A stretch of DNA of 64,000 nt, from positions 186,001 to 250,000 of the forward strand of contig OX637794.1 in assembly GCA_951802425.1 (NCBI GenBank), written 5' to 3'. The stretch comes from Clavaria fumosa. Taxonomy: Eukaryota > Basidiomycota > Agaricomycetes > Agaricales > Clavariaceae. The translations under genes and the position numbers were made by a program. The notes below the pieces were generated by a model that was given only the letters and a program-made list of their open reading frames with translations, ran no database searches and was not told the DNA's origin. Positions 23,196 to 32,411 of this stretch are shown one piece after another. Positions within the stretch are counted from its first letter, which is position 1; each line of letters opens with the position of its first letter.

Positions 23196-23425
23196 GCAGA
23201 GTGCAGACAGAGCACCCATGCAGAGTAGTAAACAGATTGAGCCAGACCGCAGGGTCATTAGCCACAGTTGAGTCACATGGTGGCTCAGGTACGAAACCTT
23301 AAGAGGATCCACCCTCTTTTTCTTATTTCTCCATCAACCATAACCATGGATGATCTGATGGGGAGACCCCATCTCCTCATGCTATCCCTGCTGCCACTGT
23401 CCCTGGCCTTGCACCAGGAAACTCG

Positions 23426-25340
23426 TTGCTGACAAGCATCATCAGAATGGCTGGGTTGTCCCAGCCATTATTGTCACAAGGGGAGGAGGCCCTCCCCTGG
23501 GTCCAAGACCACATGATTCATGCAATCACTCACAGATCCTGGTGCCCTCAGTGCATCAGGTTCCATTGTCACATCTTCGAGTTGCTGTTGCACTTGGATG
23601 AAGTGTTTCAGCAAACACTTAAGGAAGTGCAGGAAAGTGCTAAGCACAAACTTGGGCTGGGGCTTGAGGTGATGCAGTGCAAGCTGGAAGACTTGTGCAA
23701 GGATAATGAGAAGGGCAGTGCCCTTTGTGTGGGTCATCAGCAAAAGCTTGAAAAAGCTTATGATAATTTGGACAAGGTTGAAGAAGACCTTAGAGGGGCA
23801 CAGGAGAAGATTCTCTCCTTGACAGAAAAGTTGGCAAGCACCAATGAGGAGCTTGCCACACTGAGAACCACAGCAAAGGGAAAGGGACCTGAAAGGGACC
23901 CCTTGGAGTGGGACCCAAAATGGGCCTGCACCACTGTCTCGTATGCGGACATAGCACTGCCTACAGGGGACATTGACATCCCCATGAGTTTTGAAGAGGG
24001 ATATCCCCCTCTTCCACCTGCTGGTGTCAGTCAGCAGAATCCTGATGTCTCACTGAGGCATTAATGAACTTTCTCAGAGATGGTTCTCACACCTCTGACA
24101 AGGGGTTATCCCTTTAATGCCCCTCAACCAGACAGAGCTCCAGATGGCTACCCTTGGCCATCTGGGGTGTCTATGAAACCTGGTGCATGGGTTGTCAAGT
24201 TGAAGACAGTTGAGGAGGTGATTGCCCTCAACCAATAGGTGCATCATGGAGTGCCTGACGGCAGTTATGATATGACTGCCATGATGAAGATGCGATGGGC
24301 TGTCAAGGAGGCCCAGAAGAACGCCACAGTGGCTAAGCCACCCATGCCAGTTGAGGACTGGCTGGTGAGGAACTGGAGAGTTCCTGCCAGGGTCAAGAAA
24401 TCAGCAGACCAGGTAGCCTGCCATCTGCAAGGGCAGATGTTGCAAGAGAGTGGAGGGATGGGCAACCCATCCCTGAGGACAGGACCCTCGGAAGTCACAG
24501 GAGGGGGAGTACCCTCCTATCCATTGTACCAGACATTGCTGCTGGCAATGATGAGAGTAGTTGTGCCTCCCATGAGGGAGTTTATAGACATTGGGGAGCT
24601 GTTGCTCCCCCAAGAGTTGTGGCTCTCCTTTGTAGGAGAGAAGGGGGAAATTCCCCCTATGAATCCAAAAGGTGACAGAGGCGCAGTGTCAGACCTGCAC
24701 TGCTATGTTGAGGAAATAAGGATGGGCAGAGTGGCCATCCTTGGCATTGATAAAGATGGGGACTCACCCCTGTCTTTTGCATGCAAGGTGGCCATCTGGC
24801 ACACCATAATGGCATGTGTGCCATCCCAGGCCCGGATGCGGTGCCTGTTCCTGGCCATGGCCATGGCCCTCTTTGTCTCAAAGGGGGCATATGCGCAGGC
24901 CATCAAAGGGAGAGTCCTCCCTGTGTGATGGTCCAGACTCTGGACCACAAATGTAACACTGACAGTTGCACAGACAATCAAGGCATTTGCTGATGCCAGA
25001 GTCTCTGTTGAAGAAGCTCTGGGACAAATTTGTACTCATGTACCCACACAAGTACATGTGAAAGGGGAATGCCCCCTTAGATGATGACATCCAGCTAGTG
25101 CTGGCTGAATGGGAGAAGCCTCCCATACCCCCCGAATGTATGCACTGCTAGAGTGCATAGGGCACAGTGCACATCTGTGCTGCCTCTGGGTGGGGGAGAG
25201 GACAGGGGACAAATGGAGGGGCAACATGCCCCTGGAAGACAGTGGAAGTACATCCACTGTCCGAAACCCCCTAGGGCTGCCTATTGGGGGTTTAACAATA
25301 CACCCCCCACCAGGGTGTGCCACTCGTGACACACTGTCCA
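23426..25340 (+). pseudogene. Element C accessory (gag-like) open region, downstream of pol, broken
   Basis: 23,426-24,064 reads a predicted coiled coil (L-E-K-A-Y-D-N-L-D-K-V-E-E-D type) followed by a Pro-rich acidic tail. 24,239-24,928 reads a basic helix with W-L-V-R-N-W-R-V-P, then a globular part with W-L-S-F-V-G-E and D-K-D-G-D-S-P. 24,929-25,340 continues in shifted frames. The same globular part, less decayed, is at 57,179-58,016 (-). It resembles large ORFs that accompany gypsy pol genes in agaric genomes and may be a capsid-like protein; that is inference. The position after pol is unusual. Confidence 0.6.
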
Positions 25341-25539
25341 ACTGGGGGCAGGTCACGCAGACCACTTGGCTGGACCTGTCAGCACCAGGCAAAGGCCCCA
25401 GGAGGGGATTGCGCCTGGTGACATGGCGACAACTCTGCCCAAGGGGATGCACCCCTTTAATATTATTTTACAATCCTGCTTGTCATCCTGCACTGCCTGC
25501 ACATCATCTCTGGTTAGGGGCCTCTCCAGTGGGGGAGGG

Positions 25540-25763
25540 TGTAAGGCCCCAGGCCTTCTATATTTCCTATTACATAATCTACATACCATATTTAGTTCAA
25601 TAAGCATAGCCGCTTGGCTATGCTTACATCAGCAGCCCCTGGAGGGCCACTCACCTATATATACAATGTCACAACTGTACAGAGAGGGCAGATCCCTCTA
25701 TATAGAACTACCTACTCAATATACCATTGAGTCCAGTTCTTTTGAGGGATAAGCTGCCTTTCA
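25540..25763 (+). mobile_element. 3' LTR of element C (left copy)
   Basis: TGTAAGGC ... collinear with the reverse complement of 56,651-56,877 (shared AAGCATAGCCGCTTGGCTAT, CTGTACAGAGAG and CTCAATATAC blocks). About 224 bp; the last 12 bp are diverged but still end in CA. Confidence 0.8.
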
Positions 25764-27461
25764 ATGGCCCTGGCTTGGGTGGTGTTGTCATTCATGATTT
25801 TTGACTGGCAGGGTGTGTCCTGGTGGTCAGTATGGGGGGGTTGTGTTCATGTAGTCCTGCTGCTCCCTGCATCTTCAGTCTGGTGACTGCTGGCATTGGT
25901 TAACATTTGGTTTTTGGCTTTATTTTGCTGTTCTCTGCTCTGCTCTAGTATGGGTAGGTGGTTTGGAAATGTAGATATGGTAGTTAAGAGGCTCTTGTAA
26001 GGACTATGGTACTAGGTGACTGGGTATTCTTGATTTTGTTGTTGGGTTTTTATGGTGTTGTTGGGGTTGCCTAGAAAGGAAGTTGCTCCCTTCACTCCCT
26101 TGTTCAATGCCATTGTCACACTCTGAGTCAATCGTTGCAACTGCCCTCATTGCCATCATGGTTGGTCATATTGAGGCCATGGTCCCAGCTCCTTCCAGCA
26201 CCCCAGCAGGCCAGTTGAATGTGGCTGACCCTGCATCTGTGAACAATGGGCCAGCATCTCCAATGGAATTGGTGATCTCACCTCTGCCATTGGGAAATGA
26301 TGCAGTGTCTATCGCCCTAGCTGTGTCCTGGGCAGAGTCACAACTGTGGTATCACTGCTTACCTCAATTTGTGCTTCACAAATAGTGTCCCAGTGCAAGA
26401 CTGCCTGCCAGCTTCTGAGTCCCTCTGCCAATTTGGTGCCTCGCTTGCAGGCCAGTACTCAGGGTCAGTGGCATGCAACATCCTGGCTGGTGTGAGAGCC
26501 TAGCACATCTTCTCCAATGTCCCTTGCTGTAGTTCCCTGTTCTGCAATTTGAATATTATCATCCCTTGATCCTGAACTCTGAGCCTTCATCCTCATTGTC
26601 CTCAACATTCTTCACATCATCCAAGCAACTCCAAGCAGGATGATGGGAGGGGGGAGAGAGGGATGGAATATGATAGGTATGGGATGGCCCAGTATAGCAT
26701 TGCATTTGTTTTGGAATCCTATGGTTGGTTTTGATAAATGGGAGAATTTTGACTGGGTTGGTCAGCAGCTTTGGCATGCATTGGGAAATGAGTTTTGGGA
26801 AAATGTAAACCATGGAAATTGAGAATTAGAGGGGTAGATATAGGCACACAAAATTTCAAAAGACTAGCTTGAGTGGTTAGCTTGCAGTGAAAGAAAGTGC
26901 AGATACTCCATCTGCACAAGGACTATGCTGTTAGAGGTAGAAAGAGGCAATTTCTGAGAATATCAAAGTTTGAGGAATACAGGCTCTGTGTCTACTCATA
27001 TATATACTAAGTCCATGTCCATAGAGATGTCATAAATACAAGGTAGTGATAAGGCAACACTCAACGGGAACAACGGTTGGGAAGAGATGAAAGTATCTGG
27101 GCAACGGTCATGGGGTTGCCACAATCCTGAGAAGGGAAGTGTCAGGGGAATGGGACAATGGTGAGGTGAGGACAAGGGCACCAAGGAGATAAGAAGCTGG
27201 CATGGAGAGGGAGATAAGGGCATCAGGGAGATGGGATAGCAGTAAGGGGAGGGCATGGGAGAAAACAAGGTTGCAGAGGGGATGGTCAGTTGATGAGCAA
27301 TGTCAGATGTCAGACCGTTGACAGGGTGATGGCATCCTGCTTGATGTGCCATCACACATTTGGGCCATACTGCTGGTTATGGTCATGTGGGATCTCGTGA
27401 CTTACTGGGCATGTGACTGGTCATGTGTCCACGACCTTTGCGAGTCACGTGATGTTGCTGC
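25764..27461. other. Non-coding CpG-poor stretch with one D-type LTR scrap
   Basis: No supported gene. The plus frame at 26,083-26,385 (100 codons, Ala/Ser/Pro-rich) has no recognisable domain. A relic of a D LTR lies at about 26,500-26,640. Confidence 0.5.
26500..26640 (+). repeat. Relic of a family D LTR
   Basis: CCTTGCTGTAGTTCC...CTGTTCTGCAATTTGAAT, then CCTTGATCCTGAA and TCATCCTCATTGTCCTCAAC, aligns with 58,348-58,480 of D's LTR, with CG positions changed to TG or CA. Confidence 0.65.
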
Positions 27462-28356
27462 TGTAAGGATGACATGCAGTTTAGACAAGGAAACACGACA
27501 GATATCGACTATCCGGATATTTCGGGACCTAAGGCAATTACGTCTGATACGATCTGATAACATCTGAAAACATCCGATACTTATCCGACATCGGACTCTC
27601 CAGTCTCCAATTCCCCATGATGATCACAGCCCGCAGGTCACACACACTGCCTACACCCCTCTATTTCATCACTCCAGCATGGTCAGCGCTCGACATACTC
27701 ACTATTCCATTCCCCTTCCTCTATTTCATATACATGCTGTAAATTTCATATTGTGATCCCTTTCAACCATCCAATCATTTAAAACATTTCAAACCCCTTG
27801 CAGTACTTTGCCCATTGTTCCTAGTACTCCTTTGCTGTACCAGCCTCACTTTCCTTCATTTTATGAGCAGTCCGGACATATGCTAGTTATCGGACATTTC
27901 ATCCCTCCGAACCACATGACTCACTTATGAATTATGGCCCTTATATGACCTTGTACACGATACCGCATTGCCTTCTGTAGCTTCTGGAGATTTCTGTAGG
28001 ATCGGATTTGCTGTACTTAGAAAAATGTACATAAGTATGTACTGGACTCTATGGAAATCCAGCTTTTGAACCCCCACATTGTGCTGTGACCTTTAACAGG
28101 CTCATCCCTTGTCATACCCATTGATCCGCTGGCCTTCGTTGTTGCTGGCCCCTCGAACTCTCAATCCGAAAATCGGACTCTATCGGATCCGATACTGGAT
28201 ACTCCGGACAACATATATTTTCATTCTCTGGACTTTTTGCACTCAACCTCTACACCCTCCAAGGTTCTGTCTAGTGTCTCTGTCGTGTAACAAGACCCCC
28301 TGAAGAACCCAGCCGCGAACATCTATTTGCAGCCAACACCTGTTCAGCCTACTACA
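27462..28356 (-). mobile_element. 3' LTR of element F
   Basis: 895 bp; TGTAAGGAT...CCTACTACA on the plus strand, so TG...CA on both strands. Collinear with the solo LTR at 5,016-5,922. Confidence 0.88.
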
Positions 28357-28377
28357 CCGCAACATATTCCCCTTCCT

Positions 28378-28864
28378 AAGATTTGTTCTCCTGAACAAAC
28401 TCTGCGATGGCTTCCTTCGCGTCCATGAGGTTCTCCAGGGGCTCCCATGTGTCTTCTTCAGGAGGATAACCAACCCATCTCACCAGGTACTGGACTTTTC
28501 CCCTTCGCTTCCTTTGGCCAAGACCCGCTCAACATTGTACTGCTCTCCCCCTTCTACAAGTTCGGGCGGTGGACAGATGGAAGATGGGTCTCCTCGGAAG
28601 GGTTTGAGTAGGGTCTCATTGAAGATTGGGTGGATTCGCCAGCTTGGAGGGAAGGTGACGTGGTAGGCTGACGTTCCTACCTTCTCCTCCACAGGAAAGG
28701 GGCTGACAAACTTCAGGCCAAGCTTTTTGGAGGGGAGTTTGAGGGGGAGGTTCCGTGCATCCAGATACACCAGGTTCCCCTTCCTATAGATTTCCAGCTC
28801 CTGCGAATGGTCGTTGTAGGTCGCGGCATCGATTTCTTGACCTTTGCATAGGATCTCGCGGAGT
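28378..28864 (-). pseudogene. Element F Pol C-terminus with chromodomain, frameshifted
   Basis: 28,480-28,770 reads the post-integrase domain (L-D-A-R-N-L-P-L, F-V-S-P-F-P-V, I-H-P-I-F-N-E-T-L-L). The chromodomain (Q-Y-L-V-R-W-V-G-Y-P-P-E-E-D-T-W-E-P) continues at 28,378-28,500 in another frame, so there is a frameshift near 28,485. It ends with a stop just before the polypurine tract. Confidence 0.8.
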
Positions 28865-30081
28865 CAGTCGCAGGTTGCGGAAATCTTTGCAAGGAAGTCG
28901 TCTGCAGCCAGTACGTTGGAACTGATGGGGAAACCGGGGATTGGGGAGGGGTTGAAGCCATGGAGGGCCGAGAAGGGGGTGAACTGGGCGAGAGGGAGGA
29001 CGGCAGCCCAGTCGGCCTGATCTTCCTTAGTCAGTGCACGAAGAACCACTTCTACTTCCTGATTAGCTCTCTCCACCAGGCTGTCGGTCTGGGGGTGGTA
29101 GGCAGTGGAAGGGGCAGATTTGATGCCTAGTTTGTCATAGACCTCACGCATGAATTTAGAAATAAACTGTCCTCCTCGGTCGGACACTACCTTCTCCAGG
29201 AGCCTGTAGTAGGCATAAATATTTTTGAGGAGGATTGAGGCTGCCCCTTCTGACATGAGCTCCTGGACAGTCGGGACAAGGACAATTGTTTTTGTTAAGT
29301 AGTCCTTGATCACCAGGATCATTTTGTAGCCTGCAGACTCCGAGACGGGGTCGATTAAGTCCCAGCCAATGACTTGCCAAGGTTGCGAAGGGACCAGGAG
29401 GGGGTGGAGGGGTGCTGGTTTCCGGCTGCGACGAGGTTTTATTCTCGGACAGATGTCACAGGCAATAACATAGGCGTGGGTGTCCTTTTTAAGTGTGGGC
29501 CAGTACCAGTACTTCATGACCATGACCTGGGTCTTGGAGATCCCCAGGTGTATGGTAGTTCGAGCGGAGCGATGGAAGTCGAGGATGTCCTTAACGAGTG
29601 ATGGCAGTACCCAAAGCTTCTCCCATACCCGGAAGTATCCCTCCTCGTCCTTCTCTGCTTCCTCCAGCGGGGTTCCGAAGGCCTGTTCAACTTTTAACCT
29701 CTCCATTAGGGACAGGGTCTCGTTGGCCTGGAAGAAGTGGTCCGGTAGCAAGACCTGGGTGGGGCAGGGGAGGTGATCGTCATAGGCGGGATGGCGAGAC
29801 AGGGCGTCTGCAGCGGCATTTGACTTTCCAGAGCGGGGAATGATCCTGAAATGAAAGAGTGACAGAAACTGTCTCCACCGGTTCTGACATCTGTTGAGCA
29901 GGTTTGGCTTCCAGAAATACAAGAGGTTCTTGTGGTCAGTATGAACCTCGAAATCCTGACCAAGAAGGTAATGTTGCCACTCCTTGAGTGCCCGTATTAC
30001 CGCAATGAGTTCCAAGTTGTAGACATCGTAATTTAGTTGGGCGTCCTGAAGCTTCATCGAAAGACAATCTACATCCTCCAT
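28864..30081 (-). pseudogene. Element F RNase H and integrase (405 codons open)
   Basis: Reads D-V-Y-N-L-E-L-I-A-V-I-R-A-L-K-E-W RNase H, then D-A-L-S-R-H, the HHCC zinc region (H-L-G-I-S-K-T ... C-D-I-C) and the core D-L-I-D-P-V-S, S-D-R-G-G-Q-F and H-P-Q-T-D-S-L-V-E-R, i.e. all three acidic residues. The largest surviving open part of F. The RT-proximal RNase H start is frameshifted. Confidence 0.85.
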
Positions 30082-30138
30082 ATTCCATCCTGTTGCTGGT
30101 ACAGGATAGCCGACATTGCAACTTCACTGGCATCCATC

Positions 30139-31415
30139 TCAATCTTCCAAGGCATTCCATCCTGTGGAATCATGACCTGGACCAAGTTCTGTATTGTGTC
30201 CCTGGATGTCATAGAATGACTTTGGCATGGCATCTGTTAAATTAAATTCACCTTTGCCAGTGCAGGCATGGAGAGGGGTGGCAATTTTGGCATAGTTCAG
30301 GATATACCATTGGTAGTAGCTTCCCAGGGCCGTGTACCTGCATGGGTCCTTCACGGATTTCGGGATTGGCCAGTTGTCGATGGCTGAGCATTGTTTCTTG
30401 CTCTTTTCAATGGTCCCTTGTCAGATCTTGTTCCCAAGGAAGGTCACCTCTGTCCGTTCAAACTTGCACTTCGTGGGTTTGACAGTCAGGTGATTCTCTT
30501 GGAGGACCTGGAAAACCCGCGCCATGAGGTCATGAAGTTCTTCACAAGTGTTGGAGCAGATGAGGATGTCATCAATGTAAACGAAAACCTGGCCAGTGGC
30601 TACTAGACTCCTTAGGATCCTATCCATAAAAGCCTGGAAAATCGCAGGGGCATTAGTCACTCTGAAAGGCATGACTCGACAGAGAAATTGTCCGTATTCG
30701 CATATGAAAGCCAGTAATCTCTCACTCTCCTCTGACACCCGAATATTGTTGAGCCCGATCTGGATGTTGATTTTTGTGTAGTACCGGAACTTCTGCAGGC
30801 AGTTGTAGATGTTCTGGATGAGGGGGAGGGGGTAGGCATTTTTTATTGTGACTTTGTTTAATCATTTGTAGTCGACCACAGGGCGAAGCTTGTCTCCCTC
30901 ATTCTTGAAGAAGAGTGGGCTGGCCCATGGCAACTGTCCAGGATAGATCTGTCCAGTCGCGAGGTTTTCGTCTAGCCATTTTCGAAGTTCAGCTCGGTAG
31001 GCCTTGGGGGTGGGGTAGATCTGGGATTGGTAGGGACAGGCGCCACCCTCTAGCTGGATGTCGATGTCAACTCTGGAGCGGTGCAGAGGTAGAACATTGT
31101 AAAACTCTTCTCTGAATACTTGTGGGAAGAGAGTCAGCCAGTCCGGCAAGTCGTTTGTGATAACTCATACCGCTGCACTGCAAGGAAGGTTGCGGCAGTG
31201 CCGAAACTCGATGGAGCGGGTTCGCCAGTCGATAACAGGATTGTGCTTTCAGAGCCAATCATGTTGATGGCGAGGGCCTTCCTTTTCCAAGCCGAGTAGT
31301 CAGGTGGAAGGGAGGCAGCGGTGTATATGCGATCGGTGATGGCAAAGTTGAGCACGGGCTCGAGGAGGGTGACAAGGAGGTCTCCTTGGGTTTCTTCCGA
31401 ATGCTCGGCCTTCAT
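30139..31415 (-). pseudogene. Element F reverse transcriptase and upstream linker, broken
   Basis: 31,134-31,415: linker with A-W-K-R-K-A-L. 30,862-31,149: RT fingers with L-P-W-A-S-P-L-F-F and K-L-R-P-V-V-D-Y. 30,421-30,738: palm with F-V-Y-I-D-D-I-L-I-C-S, active-site Asp pair present. 30,139-30,354: connection. Frame changes separate each piece. Confidence 0.82.
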
Positions 31416-31559
31416 GACTAGCTGATCGAACTCTGTTAGAAACTTGTTAACTGGGTGTTTACCATTGGGGTTGAGACTTTGATATTATGTCATGGTCGAT
31501 CCTAAATCCAGAGCTCAAAGGTCATGGTGAGGTCGCAACAAGATTGCGAGGATCATGTG

Positions 31560-32133
31560 GGTAGCGGACATAAAGGCTCAACAAGGAGGTGTGTGTCTGC
31601 AAGCCAAAGTAGGTTATCTTTGTTTTACCATTTAAATTTCTTGCAGGAAAATGAGCAGCATTATCCAACCCTTTTTGCTCTAGCTATGGACATTCTTCCT
31701 ATTCAAGCATCTTCTGTGCCATGTGAGAGAGTCTTCTTATCTGCGAAGGAGACAATTGTGCCCCAGCGAAGCTGACTGTCACCTAACCTGATGGAGGCAG
31801 TTCAAGTTTTGAAGTTTTCAATTCACAATGGCCAGCAGTTAGATTTTACATCAGGTTTAGACTGGTCAGATGAACTAGAGGACATGGAATTGAGAGCTAC
31901 AGTGCATAATCAGGTCCCAGAGGACTTGAATTCATTCATTCATAGCATTTTAGACAAGTCAACAGATTAATACATTGATTGGATTTGTAAGCCGGAGCCT
32001 AAGCTGCTTTGGAGCCAAATTAAGCTGGAGCCAACCCTGGAGCCGATGCATCTGTTTGGCTACTGAGCCAAAATAGTGGTAAGCTGTAGTTAGCTGAGCC
32101 AAAGCCGAGCCAAGCCAAGCCGTGGCAACACTA
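31560..32133 (+). pseudogene. hAT transposase C-terminal remnant and probable 3' end
   Basis: From 31,647 (right after a TTGCAG acceptor-like site) the frame reads a hAT C-terminal dimerisation motif: Y-P-T-L-F-A-L-A-M-D-I-L-P-I-Q-A-S-S, then P-C-E-R-V-F, ending at 31,970. A TGA at 31,773 replaces the expected Arg codon (CGA-to-TGA, a CpG change). Downstream is a stretch rich in GAGCCAA/AAGCCG repeats ending GCCGTGGCAACACTA (about 32,133), which resembles hAT subterminal repeats and a terminal inverted repeat. The N-terminal transposase and the 5' end are missing; element F abuts on the left. Confidence 0.7.
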
Positions 32134-32411
32134 TGATGGGTGATGAGGCACATAGTCCTGATGAAGGCATTACCAAGGGAGAAACATGAGGGGTTCATCA
32201 AGGAAATGGGAGTGAAGTGACTGCTGATAGGCATGTTGTGAGACTGCAGCCAAATCGGGGAAATTATGTAAGCGGGCGCCTTTACTGCCGCGCGTCTAAT
32301 CCCACACTCAGCTCTCGTATACGGGCTGAGTATCTTAACAGTCCTTACAGCTTTTTTCCAACTCATCCTCGCTACTTCTTGCCTCCATATATACTGCGTC
32401 GCCCAACAGCG

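Larger units (their letters stand above)
21283..25763 (+). mobile_element. Decayed, internally deleted copy of element C with 3' LTR
   Basis: In order: RT, RNase H start, integrase, chromodomain, a separate large open region (23,426-25,340) and a 3' LTR (25,540-25,763). The 5' LTR, Gag and protease are missing. A second copy (minus strand, 56,651-58,016) shares the last open region and the LTR, which confirms that they belong to one element. Heavy CpG loss. Confidence 0.8.
27462..31470 (-). mobile_element. Element F: 5'-truncated Ty3/gypsy chromovirus with 3' LTR
   Basis: The LTR at 27,462-28,356 is followed on the minus strand by chromodomain, integrase, RNase H, RT and pre-RT linker up to about 31,470. 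Gag, protease and the 5' LTR are absent. A polypurine tract (AGGAAGGGGAA on the minus strand, about 28,370-28,380) lies just before the LTR. Decay is moderate. Confidence 0.87.

Noticed and set aside
23426..24064. Coiled-coil region after C pol as a host gene inserted in the element
   Set aside because: The following segment is shared by a second C copy next to its LTR, so it is more likely part of the element.
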